A DNA stretch of 64,000 bases from Neoechinorhynchus agilis (GCA_051530055.1 CM121341.1:12524001-12588000); one strand, 5' to 3'. Counted from the stretch's first letter, positions 43,860-56,700 are shown. Notes: generated by a model not told the origin, from the sequence alone. Translations and numbers: made by a program.

Positions 43860-44130
43860 CATCATCGCTCGGCGCTCTGAATTCGACCCATCGTATCATG
43901 CACTCCACCTTTACGGATATAAATCGCACTATTTTCATTTCTGGTATGCCGGAAGGCCCTGTTGCAGATCCTGTCATCGCTGATGAACACAACCGCCACC
44001 AAATTCTTCGTATCGTTCTACTCCTTTTCCTCGACATTCACTCTACTATTCCTCCCCCATCAACTGTTATGCGAATTCCCTCCAAAAATCCCTTTAACCT
44101 GAGACCACGTCTCCTCAAAGTAAATTTTAT
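43860..44130 (+). mobile_element. CR1-type LINE ORF1 fragment
   Basis: Encodes RTIFISGMPEGPVADPVIAD, then HQILRIVLL and NLRPRLLKVNFIS, the SVVI.GLPE...IL...RPRLVKV.LPS layout of CR1-like ORF1 proteins. It is C-rich and sits between the F-box remnant and the F-box gene. Confidence 0.5.
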
Positions 44131-44793
44131 TAGTCATGATATGAAATGAAGATCAAAAGCTACTTGATCTGTCATTTTTTCTTTCATTTTGATAGGACTC
44201 TCATTAAATGACGAGTATTTTTTGCTTCCGTTTGCTTTTCGCTTCCACAACTATGCAAGAGGAAATCCCGTCTATTTTACATTAGATTATGAAATCTTTA
44301 AAATGGGAATTGATAGCAATTTTGTGTTTATATATTGTGAGTTTATTCAATAATGTTCAAGTGACTTACATTTAATTGCAAGCACTGGTAATTAAGGTTC
44401 TAAGTTCTCAATAGCAATTGCCTCTAGAAAAAGCAATAATCGCGCCTTATTCCCTTTATATTGTTTTGGTTAGGCGGTGAATCGCCCAGCAAATATTTTA
44501 ATTCATTAATAGTATAACATTCTTGCTAAATTCGGAAAATGATCAAAAACAGCCTTCTTTTAATCTTCTTAAAGGTGTACATTTCCCTGAAAGACTGCAT
44601 TGACGATTTGTTCCTGTGATACTTTTTAAAAATCCCACAAACATATCTCTGATTTGTACAAACGCTAAGCCACTGTCCGAACACGCATTCAACCTACCTC
44701 AAATTTGTACGTTTTAGAACTTCTCATTCTTCTTTTTTCCATTAATCCACTTTACACACTTCGGCGCACCTTCTCGCCTCGTAGATAATCTTC

Positions 44794-45751
44794 ATGGGAT
44801 CAAAAGCAACCTCAAAAAAAGTTCAAGATAACGATAATTCTAAAAAATGTGGTTTTTTTGAAACTGCTCCAAATCTCGTCCTTCTACAAATATTCGAACA
44901 TCTCGATATCAACGACATTTTAAATGTGTCTCGGGTATCTTGTTCTGTGGAACTGCTATTGCTGCAAGAAGATTTCTGGCTGGACCGCTATGGACTGCCA
45001 CCGAAATCCGAGATGTCCTGGTTGTCTCAAATGGAAGATATCGTAAAAGATAAAAGCAAAGATTCCGCTCTTTTTGACGCCTACCGGAATCCATATCGTC
45101 TCATGGCAGTGGACATGTCGGTTGTCCATCTGAACGGAAGATATTTAAGACGCACTTTTATGGCCGATGGATCTGATGTTATACAACTGATGTCTGTTTG
45201 TTTTCTAAGAACGGGGTGATCGTGTCAAGAATTCTAAATGTCACAAGCCGTTCGTACATTTAAAAGGATATATTCCGCATTCAGGAGAAGTGATGCCAGG
45301 AGAATATTTGATCCGCTGTCGTATTTGTACCCCAGTGGAACCCAGCGTTAGCGGATGTACCAGGTTCCGTGTTATTACGGATAAAGGGGGGGTGACCGAC
45401 GATATTGCCTGCACTTCTTTTCAAAGGAGAGATTTTGGCAATGCCTTTAGAAAATATGGGAAGAAATTTTTCTTGGTAGATATTGGTCCCTTTTTCCTTG
45501 AAAAAAGGACGCGTATCGCCGTTGTGGTTGACAATACGGATGGTTATATTTGGAAAAATGGAATAGCTTGGCATTATTTTGATCTTTACAGGGCGGACAA
45601 TGGTATTGAACGTGTGCCGGGCGTTGCTGTGTTGTTACCTGGACCCAAAAACATGAGTTCTAGTGCTACATCTGAGACATCGGACGAATTTCATAGCGAA
45701 GAATCTGTTAACGAGGAATATTCTGAAGATGGTTCATACTACGAGGAATAA
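44794..45751 (+). CDS. F-box protein with an unclassified C-terminal domain, unit 2
   Basis: F-box proteins are substrate receptors of SCF ubiquitin ligases. The F-box lies at residues ~25-70 (PNLVLLQIFEHLDINDILNV, SRVSCSVELLLLQEDFWLDR). Residues to ~128 follow in the first frame. A second frame from ~45214 encodes GDRVKNSKCHKPFVHLKGYI, PGEYLIRCRI, TRFRVITDKGGVTDDIACTS, RIAVVVDNTDGYIWKNGIAW and an acidic tail ending SYYEE; this looks like a beta-rich substrate-binding domain, but I do not recognise it. The two frames need an intron of only ~31 nt or a frameshift; here the would-be acceptor reads CTAAG, in unit 3 CTAG. The gene may therefore be damaged. Upstream 44410-44770 is shared with the other F-box copies. 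Confidence 0.7.
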
Positions 45752-45769
45752 TTTTAAATCTGTTAATCT

Positions 45770-46829
45770 ATCAACCATCTTATTTCCTTTGTGTTATCTT
45801 TTAGCTGGTGGAGATATACTTTCACAGTCAACTGTCGTGATCCAAATTTAAGCGAGATGCCTTGAACTACTGCGACTTCTTTGTCTTATTAAAAACGCAA
45901 CATCCGGTAGTGATACCCTTTATTTTGTTTTTGTTAGGTTGCAACTTGTTTGATTTATTTGTAGGTTGACATTGTCACGAAATTCGGAAAATGATCAAAA
46001 AGAGCCTTCTTTTAATCTTTTTAAAGGTATACGTTTCCTTGAGAGGCTGTATTGCGAAAGCTAAGCCACCATTCGATCGTATGTACAACTTATTGTTAAT
46101 TTGTGTTAAAGGATGAAATTAAATAATTACTACGTCGTTTACAGTCTTTACATTTTCCACCAAGATATACTTCGATAAATTACCTGTCCTAAAATTATCG
46201 GATGCATTCATTTTTAGGAGATCAAATATCCTGCTGGCAGATAGATCATTGGATTTCCGAGTATTTTATCTGATTTGATATACAGGCCGCGTTGTTCAAA
46301 TAACGTAAATGTACGATTTCCCAACTGCGGAACAAAGGCTATCGCCGTCAATATATCGTTGATTCATTCAGGGTGGCGATTTGTAGTGCGCTTTGAAAGT
46401 TGCGATGAAAATTCATAAAAACGCCTTAGTAAAGGGCAACGCACTCGTTCCTTATTAGTTTAGTTCATCTTTATTATTATCGAAGTCCTTTTTGCCATTT
46501 CGGTACACAATGGGCACGTAGCGAACTGCTCAATGCCCAGAAATTAGAAAAGTTATTTGTTGACAGGAGCCTGTCAACAAAAAACAATAAATTATCTTTT
46601 CAACATTAGAAAAGTTCAAAATCGACGATTTTAAGCTCGTTGTCGAATTCCATTCTCCTGTTTCACAAATTATCCGCTCGAACTACCGTCTAGAAATGTT
46701 GTAATTGCATCACTTGGACCATGGATCGAATTGTAAACATTAGAAAGCTCATATAAAAACAATAATAAACACTCATGCATCGTATAATATTCTACGTATT
46801 CAATTGTTATTCTGTACCTTAAAAGGTGA
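45770..46829. repeat. Extra F-box upstream-region copy and gene-free DNA
   Basis: 45770-46100 repeats the F-box upstream sequence (gaaattcggaaaatgatcaa, aaaggtatacgtttccttga) also seen at 44475 and 56870, but no F-box coding follows. A small hairpin (ttgttgacaggagcctgtca) lies at 46557. The remainder shows nothing recognisable. Confidence 0.5.
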
Positions 46830-47000
46830 ATGAAACAGGATAAAACAGTGTCTAGTTTGAAACCGACCACTAAAGCGGAACGACGTGCGCGTCAGGAAGC
46901 CTATAGAGCAAAGGACGCTGCTGCTACGGCATCGAATGATAGAAAGCTCGTTCGAGCGCTAGTTCCAATCGAAACAATAAAGAAATCAATACCTTAATGA
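46830..47000 (+). pseudogene. eIF2B-delta first-exon remnant between units 2 and 3
   Basis: caggataaaacagtgtctag, accactaaagcggaacgacg and gttccaatcgaa match exon 1 of the gene at 26.3 kb; the encoded stretch (KPTTKAERRARQEAYRAKDA) is recognisable but no further exon follows. It marks where a second eIF2B-delta gene once stood. Confidence 0.7.
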
Positions 47001-47159
47001 CGTTTGACGAATCGCAACCAATCTGCATAAATGCTGAAAAGTTAAAGATAAATTCCATGAGTATGTGTCGGTGGGGAAAAAAATTATATCAAATAATGAA
47101 TTATATTGAAATATTTCGTCCAATAGCACTACCAACTCTTTATATGCACGCTGATCAAC

Positions 47160-49090
47160 GGGCATAGGTGCAATTTCGCGTATTTTTTGTTAAAAGTCAG
47201 GCTAAATGTATGAGATGTGGTGGCCCTCACAACACAATTAATTGCAGTACTTTGGGTTCAGTTAAATGTGCAAGTTGTTTAGGAAATCATGAGGCATATA
47301 GGCTTACATGTACGGCAACGGTTAGTTCCTGGAAAATGGCGAAGCCAGGTGATTATAATAGTTGGTTTAAACGGAAGGTGGATGGTAGTAATATGGGGAA
47401 AATGGTCTTCAAGGAGAGGATAAGGTTAGGAGAAATAGTTTTCAGGTAGAAGATGAGGTTAAGGAGGAGTTAGAAATACTTAAAGAGAGGGTGGATAATT
47501 TAAATAAGAAACTCGAGGAGAAGGATAAAATAATTTGTGATTTATTAAATATGGTTGCTTTGGTCAAGAAGACGGAAAATAGTAAGCAGGTGGATGAGGT
47601 AATTAAACAGGTCCAGGAGAAATTGATGATGGGTAAGAGGTGTGCATCAGGTGAAAAAGAGGATGAACCTGATAATAAGGAGGATGGGTTGTCATCGCAT
47701 GGCCCGATTAGAAAGATGGGTAGGCATGTTAATGGTCGGCATAAAAGTCGTTGTCGCTAAATATTTTAAAATGGTTAATTTTTAATGTTTAATTTACTTA
47801 CTTGTATGACGAATAATTTTATTTTAAAAGCTTATAATGTATTCATAGCCTTGGTTTTGTCAGAGAATATTTGTTTAGCGGGTCGACTAGATGATGCGGA
47901 CGTTATTTGCTTTCAAGTTAATAGAGGTGATTATTAGAGATCTCATTCCGAAATGTTTTCATGGTTTCGTACCTGGAAAGGGAGTGGGAACGCTAATTAA
48001 TCAGCTATGTATTTTACAGAAATCGGTGGTTAAGTTTAATAAGGTTTTATTACAAGTTGATGGTAATAAGGCGTTTGACACTATTAGCAGGAATTTTATA
48101 TATAAGACTTTTTAGTAAGTTTTTAATGGAATCAAAGGCATATTTTTAAGAGGTTGATCCGTTGAAAAGTCTTTTTTATTCTAAGTTAGGGGTTCCGCAG
48201 TGTTCACCGTTGTCTCCGACATTATTTTTAATTGGCATGATTGGTATTGTCAGGAAACTGAAGAGGTTATCCAGAGTGAGAATTTTATTCTACGCAGATG
48301 ATATTTTCTTTTTTATTTTTCATAAGAAGAAGAAAGTTTTATGTCGCATAGTGGATTCGGTACTATATAAACTTGACAAGTGCTTAGAGGATGCGAATTT
48401 AAGCACTAATAGAAGAAAAACAACGCTTGTCCCTTTGACTGATTCCAATGTGGCTCGTAAGCAGTTGTATGCTAAATTTTTAGATGATTTGCGCACTCAA
48501 ATGATGAAGGTTGCAGGATGTTCTAGTGTTTGGGATAAAATTTCCTTCTACTAGAAGGAGAGTTGTCTTGAACTCGGCTCTAGGATCTACATGGAAAAGA
48601 TGTTCTATAAATGATGAACATACGTTCAACGAGATTGTGAGGCGACTGAAAAGACGAGACAGGGAGAAAGTGGATTCTTGGAAAAAGGAGAACGGACTCT
48701 GAATTTATATTATGAGAGCCATTTGTTACTTAGTCTTTTTGTTATTTTATAAGATGTACTTATTTTATCCGTAATCATACACGTACTCCCCCAATATTTT
48801 TTGTTATTGGGCTGCTACATATAAGCTAGACAGGGAGGGGAGTCCTGTCTAAAAAGGCTTCGGAGTATGCCGAATTGTCCCGCGGGGGGGTAATTCTTTT
48901 GTTATTTCAATTTGGTTACTTCCTTCCTGATCTCGAGGCTCAGAGATCAGCAATTTATCGAATCAGGAGTGGGGGTAACACAGGGAATGGTATTAGACAA
49001 GGGACTATGGAGTCGGATGGATGATGTGCAGTGTAAAAAATTTTAATGAGTGAATATGTGTACGAATATTTAAATAAAAAAATGATGAAA
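47160..49090 (+). mobile_element. LINE fragment with zinc-knuckle ORF1 and reverse transcriptase
   Basis: 47168-47449 has two gag-like knuckles (CMRCGGPHNTINC and CASCLGNHEAYRLTC). 47460-47760 is a charged coiled-coil-like segment. 47891-48115 encodes FHGFVPGKGVGTLINQLCIL and LLQVDGNKAFDTISR; 48162-48554 has LGVPQCSPLSPTLFLIGM and the box FYADD. Frame breaks separate the parts and the endonuclease is missing. The layout suits Jockey/I-type or R1-type LINEs; clade not assigned. Confidence 0.7.
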
Positions 49091-49316
49091 CGTTAAAAGT
49101 TCGTACATCTCTCCGGAACTCTTAAACAATAATTCCATTTATACAATTTCACAAGAAGAATACTGAAAGTGTTATGGAGAACGACACTGTTCTAAAATCT
49201 TTTATAAATTATAAAGACGATTAATAGAAATCGAGATAACTTTTCCGAACGCACTGCAATTGGCTATGTTGTTTTATACGATATGATCAACGGGCCTCTG
49301 TCGTCATCACTACAAT

Positions 49317-49375
49317 AACACGTTTTATTTGTTAAAGCACAAAGATTAGGACCCATGCACATTTGGGTCCTCTTG
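49317..49375 (+). repeat. Second copy of the 58-bp hairpin repeat
   Basis: aacacgttttatttgttaaa...aggacccatg...gggtcctcttg, matching 16965-17022. Confidence 0.5.
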
Positions 49376-49419
49376 AATACTTGAGTTCTGATAGCATAAA
49401 TGATTGTGGCTATTGATAT

Positions 49420-49670
49420 TCCGCCCGGACTCGAGCCTCTCGCCTAAACCACACACTTCACAGGCGATCAGCCGCACTCGAAGGGACAACGCCAACTCTC
49501 TTCTGGGGTTGATGGGCGATCTCACTTATCTTGGGAAGTTCAGTCACATAGTTCAAAAGATCCCTTCCAGCAGCTTTGCATCCCCCGCGGAACCCACCGA
49601 CCAGTGGACTTGGACCAGCGACTGATCGAGCGCATTTTGAACGCGCACACCACAGGGCCAGCGTGCATAT
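49420..49670 (-). repeat. tRNA-derived SINE, family 2, copy 1
   Basis: The minus strand starts ggccctgtggtgtgcgcgtt and has a B-box-like ggtccaagtcc. It shares ctgggttcc/gtgggttcc, gagat.gcccat, gttggc and cgagtgcggct with the copy at 63605, in the same order over about 240 bp. Confidence 0.6.
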
Positions 49671-51910
49671 AAAGAATTGGTGGAGCGTAAAATAATAAAA
49701 TCGTTTTTGTCGATGGCAACGGCAAGATTAGTGACACCGACGCTTTTGAGCGTATTTTGCAAGCAGCCTTAAGTTGCCTCCACTCTGGACTCATCAACTT
49801 TGCGCACGGTTCGACCAGACCGAAGTTTAATTCGCCCCCTGAACATTAAAGTGGATGAAACAAAATTCCATCATGTGAACGCGGACCTCGATCAGAATAC
49901 CGCTGGGCGATTGATTGATTTGATCGAAACTCCACATCAACAAGACAATCGTGGCTTCCATCAGATCCCGGTCGCCGAGCAGGACATATTTAAGCGAGCT
50001 ACCATAACGCCGTTCGGTTTGTTTGAGTTTCTACTAATGCCCTCCGGCCTCAAAAATGTCACACAAACCTCCCAATGGCTGATGGACGCTGTCTGCCCCG
50101 GCATCGACTTTGCTTTCGTCTACCTTGACGATATCATCATCGCAAGTCACAACGAATCTGACCATCTACGGGATCTCAAAACCCTATTCGCTCGGGCAGC
50201 GGAACATTGACTTGCCATCAACACACCAAAGTGTGAATTTGGAGCAAAGGTTCTCGATTTCCCCGGCCATTGAGTGAGGACGATACGATTCCCATGCCGA
50301 TCAAAGTAGTGGTCATCCGCAATTTCCTCCGACCATTAACGGTGAATGTCCTACAGGAATTCGTAGGGATGGTAAATTTCTACCATCACTTCATTCCGGT
50401 GACTTCGAAGTTGCTGCGCCCGCTTTATCAGAAAATCTTCCGAAACGGTATTTCGACGGACTCAGGATATGAATAAAGCTTTCGAAACAATGAGAGGAAC
50501 ATTAGCAGACGCCACAGTGTTCACTCACCCTGCCAAATATGCAGATATAGCTACAACAACGGACGCTTCCGACTACGCTGTCGGGGCCGTTCTAAAAAAT
50601 AGGAGATCTCGGGTAGCTATAAACCCCTTGTTTTTTTCAGTCAACTACGAAAACAGGAGCAAAAGTACAGCACATTTGATCGAGAACTGCTAGCGATTTA
50701 CATTGAAATCAGACATTTCCCCTATGTTGTGGAAGGACTACCGTTAACAATATTCACTGATATCCAGAGGTCTCGGATCCTTGGTCAGCCCGACAACAAA
50801 GGCATTTAAGCTATATCTCGGAGTTTATCACAAACATCGAACATGTAATTGGACGCAGCAATCAAGTGACCGGTACACTTTCGAGAGCAATACTGGCTCA
50901 CAGCAACAAGATCTGGAAACACGGGAATTACGAACAACGAAAACAGGATTCTGCCTCCTAGATGTTCCATCGGTCATAGAGAGTCAACGCTTCTCTGTGA
51001 TGTTTTTGCAGGACGACAAAGACCAACAGTACTGGCTCCGTAGCGTCGTCGTGTTTTTGATGCAGTTCACGAACTTCCCCCAGTCATAAGGGCTACCCGC
51101 AAGTTGGTCGCAAACAAATGCGTGTGCCACGGTCTCACGAAAGTTGTGAACAATTTGGCTAAAACTTGTATCATATACAAGAAAGTGAGGATCCATTTAC
51201 ACACTAAATCCCCACTCGAGAAGTTCTATGTACCGCCCTACCGATTCAACCATGGACATCGTGGGCATTCTCCCTCCGTCTCAAGGATTCACCCACATGC
51301 TAACGACAACGGAACGATTCACTCGGTGGTCAGAAGCTATCCAGCTCGTAAAGACCGACTCGCTTTCATGCTCTCGAGTTTTAATCCTGAATCTCCCGTT
51401 TTGATGTCCCGAGTGACATAACCACCGGCGTCTGCTGAGCAGGTATGCGCCCGTCAACTCAAAGTGCCAAGTGACTCTGTAAGCATAACATAGGAAATAG
51501 CCAACACGGAAAAGCACGTTAGAATTCTTCGCGACAGGATCCATTCGTTGGTGTCATTGCCAACTTCCAGGCATGGGACGGTATCGGTATTCGTTCCTAA
51601 GATCCTGGCCGACGCCAAGTACGTCTTTGTAAGAAGAACCTTATAAAGTAGTCGAAACGAACGATAAATTTTTCAAAATCGATTACGGCGATCGTAACGA
51701 AACAGTCTCAATTGGCTCATGCAGATCCACCGCCGCCGGTCGAAATCGAGAAGCCACGCAGACGCGGAAAATAACGGAAATTGACCTGGCATAGCGTCTA
51801 GGGTAGCTGCGTAATGATGACGACAGAAGTCCGTCGGTCATCGTGCACTATAAAGAGTTGGTAGAGTGTAAAATAATATAATCGGTTTTTATATCACAAG
51901 GGCAACATTA
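49660..51910 (+). mobile_element. Ty3/Gypsy LTR retrotransposon fossil
   Basis: Plus strand: reverse transcriptase (FHQIPVAEQDIFKRATITPF, FAFVYLDDIIIASHN), the RT thumb and RNase H start (FVGMVNFYHHFIP, ATTTDASDYAVGAVL), and integrase pieces (RKLVANKCVCHGLTK, zinc-binding and core). Gag is missing. Similar stretches (ataaagaattggtggagcg, and ataaagagttggtagagtg) at ~49670-49715 and ~51850-51895 may be LTR remnants. Broken, with many breaks; moderately old. It abuts unit 3 of the duplicated block. Confidence 0.75.
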
Positions 51911-51911
51911 T

Positions 51912-54153
51912 CATCTGATTGCATTTAATCATCACTAAGCACCAATGTACCGTTTTCGTTCAATGTTGCACACAGAGCTTACTGGTCTTCGATGACCGGA
52001 CAAAACCTGAAGTATACCGGTACTTTTAAACGTATTATTTGGCAGTACATTTGTTTTTATTGCTTTTGGACTGAACGCGTGTTATGTGTGGAAACACTTT
52101 TGAAGGTGCTACCTATCTCTCTGATGATCCTGCGTCGAGTGTCACTGTACATTCGAGCGACTACATGCGCTTGTCTAATCTTTAAGCATTATTCGTGAAC
52201 TTAATTCGGCAAATACAATATAGAGGAAAACTTTCTTGGTAAGGACGAGTCTCTTGCCGGCGAGGTAATGCTTAAACTTCTTTAATTTCGAGTTTCAACA
52301 TTATCTTAAATGTCCCTGTCCCCGGTGTTGTCGTTACTCATTTCTTATTGATTTTTCTCAAATAAAAAATGAATAACGATAACACCGGGACAGGATTCGC
52401 CAACGTGCTATTATCTTAAATTTCCATCCTACGAACCGTCCTAATATTCTATACTGCCGTAATCACTTAGTAAAGGTGCGCCCAAATTCCTTATTAAGCC
52501 TGTCGCTATTTGTTTTTTACTCCGTTCGGACACGTTAAACCTTTCTTACTGACAAAAGATCTGTAGATGCTACGTCTTTGAGTTTTGTACACGGTACCAT
52601 AGAGGCGAACTAAGCTCAATCGATCGAGATACGTCCTAAGATACCGATGCACCTAATTGTTCGTAATTTAGTGGTCTTTACTTATTTGCTTTTCATTGAC
52701 AAATCAATGCTGTCGCATTGATCTGAGGAAATATACTCAATTACCACTGATTTTGGGCTATATATCCAAACTGTTAGACAACCCTGTAAAATTTGTGATT
52801 ATAATAAAGCTATCCAAACCTTAAAGGGAATGCTAAAGATTTCGATATCTTATTATTTTGGTAACTTAAAGACGAATATATTTCGACTGATTTTATCAGT
52901 TATTATCAATTCTATTGGTTGTAATTTCTATCGGTCGATATATATTCGTGTCTAACGATCCCTCTCGAATGTTGACAAGTGACCAAAATAATAACATACA
53001 TACCCATCCGAACGCAATCATCAATAAAGTAAAGATTTCGACTTTAGCGCTGCTGGTTGGGCCCCAAAGGAACGCGATTTTTCTCCCTCATTATTATTCT
53101 TGGCCATGCGGGTCTTCTCGAATTTTCGTTTAACAGACGCTTGATAACCTTTTTAGGGAAGCTCTTTTCAATGTCTTTTTCAAGGTCCTGCCATAATTAA
53201 TAAATTCCTACATCATTGCTATATTATTTCCGTTGTCACGTAAAATTGAAATTATAGATCATTAATACCTATATCTAATTGTTTTATCCTTATTATCAAG
53301 CTTCAGTGGTATTTTGATTCTAATAATCAATAAAAATATCATTTTTTGCTTTCAAGTGTTTTGCCTGAATGAACGTCATAATTACTGTTCAGTTGCTGAT
53401 CAATGGCTTTCATATAATTATGAGTATTCCCACTGATCGCCGCCTTCTTCGGTGAAAAATAAATTCGCACTTGCTAATCCATTTTTCGATGAAATAAGAT
53501 ACTTTTATTGTATAACATATTCTTCAGGGACTGAAAATGAGTAACAGTTTCCATTACTCATGAGATTTGACTAATCGATCACGCCTCCGTCAATTCGCAA
53601 TATCCTCGGATGAAGGGTGTTTAGAGCATCCAATCGTAAAAGTAAATTTTTGGCAAGCAATAAAAGCACTAAAAATTGGCAAAAAATTCCACAATTGAAA
53701 GAAGGCTTAATTGTAAAAGGTAATTCTTTACCAATTCTTATTGATTTTATTATCCATTTACTTTTTGTGTGGTGTAGATTTCCCACGCAAATATTCAGCA
53801 GAAAGCATCTTATGGTTTTTGTGAATTAAAAATACATACTTGTTCACTCGTAAATTATTGTCTTTATTTGTGACGATATGGATAATGAGGAAAATCTACA
53901 ATATGCACCGTTTCAAACGTAAATTTACGCTTCAATAAGTAATGCTTATTTTGCGTTCACCACCTTTGTTTTCAGTAGACCACTGTAAAAACTATTGAAA
54001 TTTACTTTTTTCAGCTGAATGTCGATATAATCTTCCATTTGGATTCTCAAATTTGACTAGCGATTTCAAATAATCTAACTTGTAAAATATTTGGGATGTG
54101 TTGAAACGTTTTATTAAAAACAAATAAAAAATTATTAGCAGAATTGCTATTTA
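51912..54153. repeat. Duplicated non-genic segment, unit 3
   Basis: Begins tctgattgcatttaatcatc as in unit 1 and is almost identical to 28213-30497, including the hairpin (52315-52394). It differs mainly by small losses, for example around 53045. Confidence 0.8.
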
Positions 54154-54811
54154 TTAGACAATTTGGTTTTTTACCGTCAATACATTTATATTACAAGATT
54201 TTTCCAAATGCTTTTTATACGCCGACGCTTTGTTGAATCCTGACCCACATGAGCATTTGATTGCGTAAATTCCAGTATGTCTTGAAGAGTGATTACTTAG
54301 ATCCCCTGGAGTGTTGAATGATTTTCCACATTCATTACAGCGATGCGGCTTTTCTGATTGGTGCGTCATTTTGTGGTAGTAAAGATTTGAACTGGCAGTA
54401 AATGCCCTCTGGCAAATTTCGCAAATGTGCGGCTTCTCATTCGTGTGTATACGAATGTGAGTGTTGAGTGAACTGCTGGTAGCAAATGACTTTGTGCAGA
54501 ATCTACATGAAAATGGTTTTTCTCCTGAATGCAAAAAGCGTCATTTCTCTACTAAAATGAAAGTATTCAATACCTGTATGGATGCGAACATGTCTTCTTA
54601 AAAGCGACGGCCTGTCAAATCGTTGTGAGCACTTTGAACATTTATATCTTCGGTTTTCTTTTTCATTAGGATCCTCCAGTCTTCTCCGTTTGCGTCCCCA
54701 ATCTTCGATTGTTTCAACTCTTGTTGTAGTCTCGTTTTTTATTTTCTTGGCGTACGTTGAAAAATTGGACAAAATATCTTCGATAAAAAAGGAGCTATAT
54801 CTCTTTGACAT
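54154..54811 (-). CDS. C2H2 zinc-finger protein, unit 3
   Basis: Exons 54574-54811 and 54154-54524, 49-bp intron, 202 residues, frame fully open. Residues match unit 1 except for the linker (EDWGRKRRRLE). Five fingers are present as in the other units. Confidence 0.8.
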
Positions 54812-54935
54812 TGTATGAAGGTAGGTTACGACGATATGTTCTATATGATTACAAATTGCTATAAACGTTATATGCTGATTTTTGCTCAGCATAAGATCTC
54901 GCAATCTGATTGGCTGCAGCCGCGCGATTGGTGAA

Positions 54936-55680
54936 GTAGATTAATTATGAAAACGGTATCTCTATGGTCGAAAAAGCTTTAAAAGATTGCGTTCGGTGTT
55001 TATGCGAAGCCACCTTTGATCTTGATAACGTTACAAAGCTTAGATAAAATGCAGGTTTAATTCCAAAGGGGAAATATGACCTATAAAAAATAATTTCTAG
55101 AAAATTGCTCTTAATACGTTTCAGTCAAACATTTTAATGGAATCTTTTTTCATCTTCCAGAATTTTAAGTTCTTTTGACGTATATTAATAGATAATTTCT
55201 TAAAGAATGTATATATATATGAAAAATTCATCTGCTTCCTGCATTGTCATATTTTTGTAAATCTTTTTCATTTATGCAAGGAAACGGCTCGTGATAGAAT
55301 TGTTATTGCTGATAGTTACGAGGCGACTGGAGGACTCCACAAAACTCGTAGGCTTCTTAGACGTATGCCACGAGTACAATTGTCGATTAGGGGTCCCAAT
55401 GGGAGTTCAGACACCTCGATACTATGAAAAACAAATCATTCGTGTTCTTTTCAATAAGCTCATTCATAGGCGACTGGTTTTATCTTCACGAGATCGCAGC
55501 AAATCGCCTGGAACCAACGATGACGACTTTGAACAATTTAGTGTTCAGGTCATTTGGACGCAGATCTTGAATAGAATGCACGAAAATGCTCCGATGGACA
55601 TCAATGAGTACGCCAGGAATGCTGCAAAGTGCGATTGAAATGAACTGCGAACAAACTTCGATTTGGATTGATTGCGAGTC
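54936..55680 (+). pseudogene. ORC4 last-exon copy, unit 3
   Basis: 55281-55638 is an open copy of the last ORC4 exon with its acceptor; the AAA+ exon is absent. The preceding 54936-55280 matches unit 2 (41836-42181), including the ISIVEKALKDCVRCLC stretch. Just after the stop, about 70 bp present in units 1 and 2 are missing. Confidence 0.75.
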
Positions 55681-56604
55681 TTTATGATAAATGTAGATAA
55701 TCCAAAACAATTCGGAGTCTCGACACGATTTTAAATTTCTGTCTATTAAAATATTTCAAACATTGAAAATGAAAACTCTATTTTAGTTTTCAATTCAAAG
55801 AATGTTCATGCGAAACCATTAGCGCTACTTATTGAATATTCATGTGACTACTTACCTTGTTTCTGTCCTGTAATTATTTTTATTCGACTTTAGTGGAGTA
55901 AAAAACCCTTGGCACTGTAGTCAATTAAAATTATAGTGTCCCAAATTATCACATTAATATTAGTCACAACTTCGTTTATTATCATACTTTTAAAAAGTCT
56001 TATTGTCTGTACTCCAATTACTGGCTTAATCAATCTGCAAAAGTCATTTGAGGTATTTAAGCATTGAATTTACACCCTTTAAAAACTTTATGAGTTGCTA
56101 CTGTAAACGATTCAACGAAATGTGGCGATCAGAATTTATGACTGTCGAACTTTGCACCCTAATACTTTTCTATATTCAACTGCTGAATGCTTTATACAAT
56201 AATCATTTAGAAAATGTCCATAGTTCGAATCTTGACCGTATTGATTATGAACCCAAATTATGATCTTAAGGAAAAAATAGTGACGATGGGACATTTAATG
56301 ATGGCATTTCAGTAAATGAAGTTTCTAAAAAATTAAAATTCGATAAACGTTTTAATCTTCACTAAAAAAATAGCTCCGAATTGGTCGATTATTTATACAT
56401 TATTTTGAGACGCGTTGGTTCAATACTTCACTGATGACTAACATTTCGCCATTAAACGTTCGCTTTTGTGGCTTCAGTTTTTGGTACCTTTCTGTATCGT
56501 AGACATTATTCATTGAAAACACGCTCACACTCAACGTTAGCTCTCGAAAATGAGAATCTAATGAAATGTAATTGATTAAAACGGATTTAAGAATCGTTTT
56601 GGAG

Positions 56605-56700
56605 CTATTGGTCCTTTTTATATTGAAAAAAGGCGCGTATCGCCGTCGTTGACAATACATTGGGTTATATTTGGAAAACAGAATACCTTATTATTATCAA
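56605..56700 (+). pseudogene. F-box gene C-terminal remnant, unit 3
   Basis: tattggtcctttttatattg and gcgcgtatcgccgtcgttga as in the remnants at 24.0 and 43.6 kb; shorter here, and fused directly to the F-box downstream sequence (tcaaccatcttatttccttt). Confidence 0.6.
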
